Source of the DNA: Strongyloides papillosus
Lineage: Eukaryota > Nematoda > Chromadorea > Rhabditida > Strongyloididae
Reading direction: 5' to 3'
Assembly: GCA_005656395.1 (NCBI GenBank)
Contig: SRSI01000014.1
Span: 558,001-622,000 of the forward strand
Length of the DNA stretch: 64,000 nt
Part shown: piece by piece, positions 11,788 to 28,009 of the stretch
How positions within the stretch are numbered: the first letter of the stretch is position 1
Layout of the letters: each line of letters opens with the position of its first letter
Program-made: the position numbers and the translations under genes
The notes under the pieces: generated by a model
What the model was told of the DNA's origin: nothing
What the model saw: the letters and a program-made list of their open reading frames with translations, nothing else
Databases searched by the model: none

Positions 11788-13062
11788 ATGGCTAATCAAC
11801 CTGCTCCCTTCGCTTTTCAACAAGGCGAAGAGACCGTCGAAATCTTTCTTGGTGCTTACGAAGCAGCCAAAAAGAGATGGGCTGATCAGCAAAAGGCTCT
11901 TTCACGGAGACCTAATATACTGCAACTTATAGGACAGCTTTAGTCAATAAACAGACTGAAGAGCTCCGAAGAATGTTAAGCTTCTATAACATAAGTGAAC
12001 GAACCACTTATGATGTACCCTACGAATGGAAGACACCACTGTTAACCCGAGGTTAGAGGGCATAACAAAAGTGGTTTGCAAGTATCTTCATGAAAGTAAG
12101 AACTACAAACCATTCCTTAAGGAGTGATGTCGACTTCTATAATTAGAAGACTGATGTCATGAACACCATAAAGATTTTGGTAGTAGACGAGGAAGGATTT
12201 AAGATGGCGGATGTACTTTGTATGTCCATGCTTAATATCTTCATACCGAGGGAAAGTGAGATTCATCTCTATCTCCAGAAGGCTCTTAGAAGTAGGGTAG
12301 ATAGGGATGGGAAACTCCGTAATGGACTTTTAATTACTGACTTGTTTGATGAGATCTGGCAAGAGCTCAGAAATTCACAGGTTAGTAAGAAAGTACAAGT
12401 CCTTGCGAAGCCTCCTACCTGGAAGTATGGGGTAGATACCCTTATGAAGTTTAATATTCGTTATTTTGGATACCTGAGACAAAGATTGGGTGTTCAGAAT
12501 GTCAGTGCTCATCTTGATCAGAATGTAGCCTTAAGAAAGGAGTATTACTTGAATTATCAAGATCTTATTCCCATGGCTATTAGGAAAGAGGTCAGATATG
12601 ATGTAACTGCTGATACAGCATGGGATGATTTTATAGCTCTGCATTTGAATGCTGAATCTACTCTTAAGATCCTTGAGGATCAAGAGACGAAGCAGAAGAG
12701 AGCTACTGAAAAGGTCAAAACCAAAGTCGAAAGGAAATAATAATTTTCCTAAGAGTAACAACTTTAAAAAGTTTAAAAAGAGGTTTAATAATAAGCGAAA
12801 AGTTGTTAATCATGGAAATCAGTCAGAGAATAATAATAGTAGAAACTATAATAATAGTAATGCTACTAACCATTATAATAAAAATTATAATAATAATAAC
12901 AAACCACCAGGTGGAAATGGTTATAAAAATAATAAATATCCCAAAAAGGGAAATTCCTATCAAAAATATAATAACCAAGGAAAACCGGGCATCAAGAAGC
13001 CACAGGTTAATTCCATCGACGTCGATAGTATAACAAATAATGTTTTTCAAAGGGTAAAAGAC
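11788..13062 (+). pseudogene. gag-like region, interrupted
   Basis: The first ATG (11788) opens a 51-codon frame (MANQPAPFAFQQGEE...) that stops at 11941. Protein-like sequence continues in another frame from about 11919 and runs to 12740 with three in-frame stops at 12054, 12063 and 12144; the part from 12159 is a clean 193-codon frame. A third frame overlaps from 12649 and continues as a very basic Lys/Asn/Gly-rich tail. Position after the leader, a helical capsid-like middle and a basic tail identify it as gag. The tail has no CCHC zinc knuckle, so nucleic-acid binding would rest on charge alone. The breaks could be decay or assembly errors. Programmed +1 shifting at the 12649-12740 overlap is possible but unproven. 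Confidence 0.7.
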
Positions 13063-18647
<5,585 letters not shown>

Positions 18648-18748
18648 TTGAAAAAAAAGAAAACAACACAAAATATATATAAAAAAGTTTTTATTATGAA
18701 TTAGCAAAACCAAAAAATAAAAAAAATAATAAAAGGAATTAATGAGGA
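18648..18748. terminator. Convergent 3' ends of pol and the antisense gene
   Basis: Only about 100 bp separate the pol stop (18647) from the stop of the minus-strand frame (18749). Both strands carry AATAAA-type poly(A) signals here (plus strand near 18716; minus strand near 18691-18686). Confidence 0.5.
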
Positions 18749-19907
18749 TTATTCATCCGCGGTCTTCGGATTCTTGGATGATAAGGCCTTCATTTCTTCT
18801 TTTATTGTAGAAGGAAGCTCAGTTGAGCATATTTTGGTGAGAATATTCTCATTTCTATAGTAAATCTTAGCAGAATAATGGAAACGTGGATTCTGTTTTC
18901 TTGCTTTTTTTGCCCTTCCTACATCGGCAAAATAAGTGTTGTTATTTTCGTGATCAGGAACTATTGAGAGTTCTCTGATGAAGATTTTCTTAAAGGAGAA
19001 TTGTAACACTTGCATCCTTGCTTATTCATGCAGATCACTGCTTGCAGGGTTTTCATGTTGGGAATTAATTTCTATAAGTTCTTGAAGACTTCACAGCTAT
19101 CTGTCAGAAGTATTTTCAATTTTGTTACCCCCATAAATAGTTCTTTCCAATTGACATTAATGGATCCTTTGAAATCTTCTAAGCCCAAAAATTTCAGCTT
19201 AGGAGGAAGACTTCCACTAATGGCGCCTCCACGATAGACTATTAATAACTCTTTCCAATTTGGAATCTTCATTGAAGGAAAAGAGGCACCAAGAGGAATT
19301 TGAAGCACAACACCATTAAAATGGTTTGGTGGATCTTCACTATAGATCTTGAGTAGAGAATTGGTTTTGGAGACAACTCCATAATTGATATACTTTGGTA
19401 CACCATGTTGAGAATGAGCGGATGGAGTAATTTGATCTCTCCATTTGTCCATTTTGTCAGCTTTGACAAGACGATTGTAAATCCCGAATGATTTCGACGA
19501 CATTAGACAACAATAGGATATGTTCTTAGATGGCATGCGACCTAATGCCCCTAACAACATAAAAGATTCTAATGATCTATTGTTGGTTTCTAATTGTCGA
19601 GCGAATTCTTCGATAGGACATGGTGCTTCTCTCTTTTTGCTTCCTTTTCCGACGGAGGGTACTATGGATAATTGTAATATAAGTATCTTTTTAACTTACC
19701 TTTTGGAGGATCATCAGGTTTTGTATCACCAATATCAGTTGGTTTAGTAATATCTCTGCTATTATCATCTAGCAAGCTTTCGTCGTTAGGATTAATATCT
19801 TTAATCATCGTTAGAATGGCGAGAACGAAGAAATAGTCGGGATTAAATAAGCCACTATCTTGAAGGGGGGATAGCAGGCACGAAAAATTCGATAGTAAAT
19901 CAAGATA
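18749..19907 (-). CDS. Antisense spliced gene B inside the retrotransposon, unknown function
   Basis: Reading the minus strand, an exon begins after a TCCAG acceptor (first base 19907) and is open to a GTAAGT donor (exon end 19700). A 38-nt intron (19699-19662, ends CCATAG) restores the same frame, which then runs to a TAG at 19072. Protein-like sequence without the intron would be interrupted. The first in-frame ATG is at 19808, but clearly protein-like sequence upstream suggests an earlier exon. The product (roughly 265 codons) has an acidic/Pro linker, a basic GKGSKKR patch and then a globular-looking region with GVVLQIPLGASFPSMKIPNW. A further 88-codon frame (19015-18749), Lys-rich with a KKARK patch, follows in another frame and probably belongs to it through an intron or a frameshift. 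No signal peptide or membrane segment. I do not recognise the family. Confidence 0.65.
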
Positions 19908-20948
19908 CTGGATTATTTAATGACCATAATTGTTAAGTTCTGTTCAATAAACGGATTGTAAAACTTAGTTTGAAGAAAGAATTCTGGTTTATGGAGATTA
20001 ATTTGTTAGTTGTAAAAGGAATTTAATATGAATTGTTGTTATTTTATTAAAGCAGAATTGTTAATTGCTGTAGGATGAAAAGAAATGTTTGATGTATCAA
20101 AGATCAAATGCCAGAATAAGTTTCAAATTGTTATTCAAGACTATTATTATTAAGAGTATAATTGGTTATTATTATGATTTTATGCTAAGATGGAAGAATA
20201 TTCACATTTTATATCAAATATCAATTGATGTTGCAATTTATATCAAAAATCTGGAACATTCACATACTAATGGAACTCAAGAAACATCTATTTCAATTTT
20301 TACTTTGTCAGAACAGTGAGAAGACGTTTCAACTACAATCAGGCAACTATTAACGTATGGATGGTATGAAATGGTAAACAGAGAAGATTTAATTACACTA
20401 TACATGGATTCAACGTAACTTTAACAAGAAAATATTTTACTGCTATTCAAATATATTATGTTCAAATTATTTATTAAAATCTGTTACAAGTAGTTTTCAA
20501 AACCGTAAACCATTTTGTGAGATATTTTGTGAAGAAACATAGCAAGATGTATTTACAAGACATATTTATGGTTTTACTATATTAATTCTTCAATTCATAG
20601 TGCTTATGGAAATAATTACATATTGTTACTGGAGAATTCTGCATAAAGTTGTCGAAGATTCTATCATTCATAATGTTCAATTTTCAAATCCGTTAACAGC
20701 TTAATAAAAGAATGCTGCAGTTGAAAGGAAGAAACATTCTATAAAAGTACAAGAGATTTCAATATTAATACAAACAAAGGATTTTATTATAATTATATCT
20801 TTATTAAGTAAAGAATGATAAAACAAGAAGTGAAATAATGACATTTCATTAAGTGAAATGTTCAAAATGAAAAAAAAGCCCCTTTAGGAGGGAGTCAATA
20901 AAACGTAAAGAGATGAGATAAAATTATGGATATTAGAAAATTTTTAAG
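19908..20948 (-). other. Region between the two antisense genes
   Basis: No long frame on either strand. The minus strand has several short protein-like frames that could be exons, including one near 20421-20280 (MYSVIKSSLFTISYHPYVNS...) and one near 20670-20585 (MNDRIFDNFMQNS...), with usable acceptors nearby (CATCCTACAG near 20068, CAACTGCAG near 20715). Minus-strand AATAAA signals at about 20804 and 20784 could end gene A. The plus-strand frame at 20089-20319 looks like a shadow. Confidence 0.35.
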
Positions 20949-21599
20949 TCATACAATCCTGTCGAATGGTATTGATGCAATACCGATGTTCGGTGGAATT
21001 GATGTTCTCGAGTTGGAACTCCTACTGCTAGAACCACCATAGATGTTTTGAAGGAAGTATTGATTCTCTTCATCCTCCCCATTGTTTGATTTGAATAAAT
21101 CCATGTTCTTAATTTTTGCAGCGATAAAAGTTATTGCAAGGAGAAGACAGAATAAGGCAATGAGGCCCAATAAATAAACGGCGGCCCTCATGATCTCTTG
21201 AAGAAGAGTCCCTAAGGGGAATGAGAAGGCATGCTGTGAAATTGTGCAATTCATATCCAAGAATGCTTGACAATTAAGTGAACACCATTCAGAGTCCATC
21301 GTTATGCTATAAGAATAAAAAAAGATAATATTAAATAAAGGAATTCAGTAGATAAAACTTACATTAGTTGAACACTGGTGATATTAAAAAAATACTCCGT
21401 AGTAGTTAATGACTATTGTAAGAAAAGTCAAATGGTAGTTTTATTTTTTTTGCTGCTCTTAAATACTTGTGATTTTGCAATAATTGTTTTTTATCGATAA
21501 AAGAAAAACACAGTAAAACAATTGTCATCTGTAAAAAAAGAATATAAAAGAAAAGATAATACGATTTACCAATGTAAAAGAATTTTTTTTTACAATCAT
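20949..21599 (-). CDS. Antisense spliced gene A: small membrane protein next to the 3' LTR
   Basis: On the minus strand an ATG at 21599 opens a 30-nt exon (to 21570). A 41-nt intron (21569-21529, GTAAAT to TTTTTTTACAG) joins it in frame to a hydrophobic exon, together a signal peptide ending about LMTIVLLCFSFID. A later exon ends at 21363 before GTAAGT, and a 56-nt intron (21362-21307, ends TTCTTATAG) joins it in frame to the last exon, open to the stop at 20949. That exon has a short Cys-containing ectodomain (WCSLNC, MNCT with an N-glycosylation site), a strong membrane span (YLLGLIALFCLLLAITFIAA) and a 60-residue Ser/Asn-rich tail. How the signal exon connects to the ectodomain is unclear: the frame from 21528 stops at 21406, but a weak GTATTT donor with the acceptor at about 21383 would give a continuous frame. 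No family recognised; it resembles a viral accessory or envelope-stub protein only in layout. Confidence 0.6.
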
Positions 21600-21781
21600 G
21601 GGAAAGAATGGACAAAATGTTAAAATCAAATGATAAAAGGTTAACACAGACAATTTAGTGAAACATGATAAAAAAAAATATCGATAACAAGTACTAAGGT
21701 ATTATCAGTAATACCTGTGGTTAAAAGAACTTTGAAATAAAGGAATAAGGAAATACTCTTAAAGGAAATTACAATTTCCTT
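21600..21781. other. 3' non-coding part of the retrotransposon
   Basis: AT-rich, no gene. If gene A has its own promoter it should lie here or in the 3' LTR on the minus strand; no element can be singled out by eye. Confidence 0.4.
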
Positions 21782-21790
21782 AAAGGGGGA
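21782..21790 (+). other. Polypurine tract
   Basis: AAAGGGGGA lies immediately before the 3' LTR, the expected primer site for plus-strand DNA synthesis. Confidence 0.85.
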
Positions 21791-21948
21791 TGTTGCCCAC
21801 CCAGAGGGTGTGGCTGAAAGAAGGAAGAGATATATATAAATAAAATAATATTCTGTTAGTTAGTTGTTAGTTATGTTATATTAATCAGTTGTCGTATTAT
21901 TAAATAAATATTTTAAATAACCTACCTCTGCATCATGGGGCCATTACA
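21791..21948 (+). repeat. 3' LTR (158 bp)
   Basis: Matches the 5' LTR except for one substitution and one 1-nt indel, which points to a recent insertion. Followed by the ATTT target duplication at 21949-21952. Confidence 0.95.
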
Positions 21949-21952
21949 ATTT

Positions 21953-24900
21953 AGTTAAAAGTTTGCAAACATTAAATGCATTATAATTGAAGATTATTCT
22001 ATTTAAATTATAATATCCCATAATATATATTAATAGATATGCTTATAAAATTGATTATATGCTTCTGTTGTATATTTGTAAGATAAATAAAATAACCTGT
22101 TGGTAACATTATCTAATGATATGTATAATTTCATAATTTTTTTAAACTCATATAATGATTTATAGATTTTTTTATTGTTGTAACTTTTTGACCTTGTATA
22201 TGTTTTAAATCTTTGAAAGAATCAAACTTCTCCAACAAGAATCTATCATATGATTTATGGAATATGGTACATCTTTTGATTTTATTGTCAAACAAATTCA
22301 TTTTTATTAGAAAGGTATTCAAATAGTTATCATAATAGTAAAGTAAGATATTTTCATTACAACATTTATTCTATTTATGATATAATTCTGAAAAAATCAA
22401 CGTTTTTTAAACATGTTGTTTATAATTATCATAGTGTGATAATTCAATATATAAATATCGTACGTGTTAACATACACTTAATTTGAAATATAAATTTCAT
22501 TCTATCGTTACTTTTATACAATTATTGTATTTTACTGTGCTTTAAGTTTAAGACCAGTTTAGATAAATTTTAACCAATTGCATATTTTTTGATAATTGAA
22601 ACACGTTTCTTGAGAAATTTTAGCGATTTTAAATGTGAAAGGCGGTCAAAAATCTAATAACTGCTTTTTTTACGCTTAAGCAATGTCTTCAAATAACATA
22701 AAACCACATAAAAATATCAGCTTCATATTTCCACTTTGTGCGTTTTGTTGCTTCTGAAAATTTTCGACCATGATTGCATATTTCAAAAATTACTTTATGA
22801 AACTATGTATATTAAATATCATTCTACCCAATTTTTTACGTATTTTCTATGTATCAATATGCACTTTGAATACCACGTGTTCGCTAATTAAAAATCATTA
22901 TTATTAATTACACAGTACATATATATTTAAAAAATTATTCAAATTACTAAATCTATATTCTTAATTCAATACGTGGAAAATTGTTGGGAATTTCTGTGTA
23001 AACATCTTCAAAACACGATTATACATAAGAGTAAGTAAAAAAGTATACCTAAAAAATAAAAATTTAAATAAATTGTTTTATATTTGAAAGCGGCGTCTTT
23101 CATCTATATTACCATAAAATGTTACAGAGTTTCCATTTGTGATAATAGAATAGACGATAAAGAAATATGATTAAAGATATTTAAAGTTAGTAATGTGTTA
23201 AATAAAAATAATAATAAGGAAGAAGACGAATAGTAAAATAGATTGGGAATAGGAGAAATTTACCATTTTGTATTTAGAAAAGTTAACAATAAACATTATA
23301 GTATTAAATACAGTGTCACACTTACCTTAACAAGCTTTCTATATGCTTGATGTACATGAACTTTTATCCCTTATATAATGAACAAATAATTTACTATATA
23401 ATAAAAGTTATATGTAAGGTGAATAAAATCACTAATATAATTTACATGTACAGTAAAAATCAAAAATGATTTGTGTGCAATTTTTTAGAACTTAATATAC
23501 ATTGTAGACTTAGATTCAAACTTATACCGTTTTTTAAAGCTTGAACTAAAAAAAGAGCAAATGGATCGTTCAAGCAGTTTCTTCAACACCATGATATCCC
23601 AAAAATTATGATATTTTAAACTACACCATAAAACAGTTACCAACGATTTAATTAATAATACCTTAGGAGTAAGAAATTAATCAATTGCATGATAAGTAAA
23701 AAATGTAGTAAAGTATCCTTTCAAAAAAAGGTTATTACTCCTCTCAAGAAAACGATCAAAAATGAGACTTGAAAAAACTTCAGCTGAATATTACATTTTT
23801 TTAAAATTAAGCTTTAAGCTTTTATAACAATGAAGCTTCTTTCAATCTATAAAACTGTAGTGTTAGAATTTTAAAAAGATAAATTTATCCTTCTGATATT
23901 AATAGTCCTTCCTACTTTTTTGTTCTATCAAAAGTACTTGTTCTTTATACTAACCTTTAGTTCATTCAAACTAGAAATTATGAATTCCTAATTAGTTAAT
24001 AAGAATTTGAAATGACAAAAACTGGATATATTCGAAATTCCACCCTTAGAGTTTTGTGAGTGATATGTTTGTTTTTAAGATTATTTTATGTGAAGAGAAG
24101 TGTTTCAATTACAGCCTAGTTTCTATTGTTATTGTTTGTGACTTTTGAAAAAAGTTTCTAAGTCATTTTAAGATATTCATAAGCAGGGAAAACAATCTAT
24201 TATGATGTTCTACCCATATATTAATAAATATAAGATTTAAATTTATTATTGACAAATGGCTATTAATAATGATTGAAAAAGTACATCAAATTAAGCAATT
24301 TTTTTTCTATAATTCATATCGCTGACATATTCTTTCTCCTTCTTTCCAAACTATCGTTGTAAAATCTTAGAAACAATTATCTAAATTAAAAGTTATTTCA
24401 AAACTTATTAAAAACTTACTTTTTTATGAAAATATAAATGCATATGTTGGAAATATTAAAGATATTATATTTTCTGAAAAAAATCAAAAAATACTGTGTG
24501 TTACCAATGAAAAACATAGTGTAATATTAAACAATTGACTTAGTGGAAGAAAATAATCATTCAATGAGAGGTTATTTTTTCATTGATTTAGTGAATTGCA
24601 TTGCATAATTTTGCCACGTATTTTTTAAAAATGAATTACAATATTACGTCAAATAAACGTGATAAAGAAGATTTCTTATTTGAAAATTACCATTCAATAA
24701 ATTTAAGGTTTCTTTTATCTTTAAACTACGGCTTAGTGCTAAAACTGGTAATTTAAGTATAAATTTATATAAACATTAAAATAATACCATGTTAAATGTT
24801 TACTATTTTCAAAAAGTATAACTATAATATTCTAAACTTTATTTAGTAAAAAAATTCCTAGCACAAGATCTTTTTTAAAAAAATCGGAAAATTTAATGCA

Positions 24901-27900
24901 TACTTTCTATAAAAAACTTAAAAAATCATGTAGAATTTATGAATTTAAAATTGTTCTTTTTGTCGATTGCAACTTTTTAAAACTTGAGTACATTAGAAAC
25001 TAAAAATTAAAAAATTCTGAATTTTAATACATGGAATAAATTTAACTAAATTGTATTCAGAAATCTGTAATCTTATTGGAGTTCTTACAAAATTATTGAA
25101 ATTAATTAAATTGCATGAATAACTATATTTATTTAAGTTGTATAATTGGGTAATACTCTTAATACTTCATATTTTTGTATTTTTATAAAATTTTAAAATA
25201 AATATATTTATACTATTTTCGTTATTGCAGCCTTTTTTGATTTTTAATTAATGCCAAATAATAATATTATTGATAACAAAGGAAATGTTTCGAAGTTAAG
25301 GATATAAAAAAAGAGATTGAATAAGTATACCATTTGTATTATTAATAACATTTTATAGCAGAAACTGTATTAAATTTTTTCATTTTATTTTTAATTTCAT
25401 CTTGGTTAACGAAAATATTTATTTGGCTTTATCTAACCAGGCAACGGTCATGTATCTACGTGGCTTTATTTAGCCTTTCAGCTCATTTTACTTGGAATTT
25501 TTCAAGTAAAAGCTGTAACTTTTTTTAGTTTAAAACTTGATTAATTAAAAATCAATTTCTACAACTTTATATTTCCATACTATTCCGAAGTTAAACTTTT
25601 CAAATGATTTACAAAACATCGTATCTTATCTATTTTCAAATAACGTTATTTATATTCATAACTATGCTCTAAGAAGTGAAAAAATTTTTTATCCTAGTTA
25701 AAAATAAATTAACTAATCAAAGTTTAAAATTTATAAAAATCATTTTTTTTTCTCAAGTTCGTAAAAACACATTTTTGGCGATTTGCTTATAAAAAAAAGT
25801 TATGTTCAAAAAATGTTATGAGGAAGACAATTTCTGTTTCTTTTTTTCTTATAAGTTTAATAATTATGAAACACTTACTTACATCAAGAATTTTTTTAAT
25901 GCTAGTAAAAAATCAAGATTAAAAACAACATTTCTAAACAAAACAATGTATATTCTAAATAAGAATCAAACATATTATCAATATAAAAACAAATGTCAAT
26001 ATTTTTATTTTTAATAAATGATAGTGGTTTTCAAATTGCTAATCAGCTCAAAATGCAAGTAATTTTGCATATTCCGGAAGACTTAATAAAATATAATAAA
26101 CAATATTACTGAAAACACTGTATTAGCTTCATTACAAATCTCAAATCTTATAAACTGCAATAATTTTAGTGGTAAAATTAGTTTAGTTTAAGTACTTTTC
26201 AGGAACAATTTAATATATTTTAAAAATATTTGAATGTCTTTATAGAAAATTTGATTAATGTGCTTACTAAAAATTAATACTTTTGATTTAATTATTAAAT
26301 TGAATAATAAAAAAATTAAACAGTAATTTAAATTAATTTATAGTGCATGTTAGCAGGAAAAATTCAGTGCCATATTAGTCAGATGTTATTTATAATTTAA
26401 GCTACAACTTTAAGTGAATTTGGTTGTTAAATTGATACAAAAAAAAACTAAATAAGTTAAGTAAAACAATCAAAATTAAATATGAAACCTGATTTTTTGA
26501 TTTACTACAAACTATTGATTATTAATCATTACATAAGTTATTAGAGAAATAGCTTTAGTATCATTCTTAATTATATGTAGATATTATTTTTTTAAACAAA
26601 ATAGTTGTTTTTAAACAGTGTATATATTTAAAGACTTGGATTATTTCTAGCAAATATCATTAGTGATTTTTTGATGTTGATTTTCATTTTGAATAAATAA
26701 AATAATCAATATTATTTTTACTTTACAACAATGTTCAAACAATTCGTATTTTTTCAGTTATTCTTATAGCAAGAGATATTAGTTATATATAACCTTCTTA
26801 ATAGCTGATAAAATATTTCTTGTTTCAACATTTTTTTTTTATAAATAAATGTTGAGAAAAAACTTTCACTTCACAATTGTTTAATAGTTGCTTTAAATGA
26901 TAAGTTTAATGTGAAAATAATTTTTTAAAATAATTAAAAGTTGTAATGAGTTTGAAATATTAAAATAAATTATTTTCTTTCGACTTATAAAAAAGTTTTT
27001 TGCATTCGAAGGGCTATTATATGTGCATAATCTAATAAGGTAATTAAAATGTACATTTTTTATAAATTGTGGTGTATAGTAATGTGGTAATAAGTTTAAT
27101 ACAGTATTTGTATTTAAAATATAATTTAACACAATGATGGAAAAGATTACTTAAAAACAGTATAGCAACGACATTTTTACGAGATTTTTTTATATGAATA
27201 TAATTTAATATGAATAAAAATAATAAATTTGCTTTCAGTTGAGAAAACAAAATGTTTAGACAACTGAAATTTAGAGAATACAAATAATAATAGGAGATGG
27301 TGAACATTAGTCCATCGCAAAAATTTATGTCGCACGAGGCAATAACGTGCGAAATTTATAAAGTAAAAAAGTAATTTTTTTATAAACATTGAAATAGAAA
27401 TATCTATATAATTAAATAATTATATAAGTATTTATGAATAAAAAAAAATAATTTGTAAAAATGTTTTTATTTATCCTTATACGGGGGCTAGATTACGGCA
27501 GTGCCAGTCAAAAAGAGGCCACAGGTCATGCCTTATCAATAAATGGATAAAAATAATGTGCTTTTTCCAAAAAACCATAGAAATTCACTTAAAAACACAA
27601 ATACTGCACAAAAAAATTACTACAAATGATTCAAAATATATTTATTTACTATTCTTCATTCTTAAGATACCTCTTATCCTAAAAAAATCGCGCTAAATAA
27701 CAACTTTTAGCTGAACTGTTAATCAAATACCTTTGAAATTTGTTTATTGTAAAAATTACGCGGCAAAAATTAAGTAGCGGCGCGATTGGCTATATAGCCA
27801 TTAGACTAATGTCCCTATTCTCAAAAATAGTATATAAATTATTAATTACTAGTTCATAATAAAAAATTTAGGCTTGCAACAATAAAACCATAGTAAAATT

Positions 27901-28009
27901 ATCAGTAATATAATATTTTAATCAAAATTATGGCAATTATAAAAATTATATAAGCTTATTTTAACTTACGGAATATTAGTTCAAAATAATTTCCGTTAGT
28001 AACAATTTA
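21953..28009. other. Six kilobases of AT-rich DNA, no gene recognised
   Basis: No frame shows a recognisable motif. The minus-strand frame at 22131-22322 has a balanced, charged composition and might be a relic. The overlapping minus-strand frames at 26893-27389 are low complexity (Phe, Tyr, Ile, Leu). GC-richer patches at 25430-25500, 27482-27530 and 27775-27815 do not fold into a tRNA and are unexplained. Confidence 0.5.

Noticed and set aside
12823..13050. Overlapping frames on both strands in the Asn/Lys-rich gag tail
   Set aside because: They arise from the AAT/AAC-rich repeat in other frames (poly-Ile shadows).
20089..20319. Plus-strand 76-codon frame in the 3' compartment of the retrotransposon
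   Set aside because: Ile/Tyr-rich and without motif; the minus strand has the better short exons.
23560..23700. Possible integrase trace (SFKQFLQHHDIPKIM) on the plus strand
   Set aside because: Too short and followed by stops; no other integrase or RT landmark nearby.
26893..27389. Three overlapping minus-strand frames
   Set aside because: Low complexity (Phe, Tyr, Leu, Ile, Asn) in different frames; expected by chance in AT-rich DNA lacking TAA/TAG on that strand.
27482..27530. GC-rich patch considered as a tRNA gene
   Set aside because: No cloverleaf can be drawn and no GTTCRANNC-type T-loop box is present.
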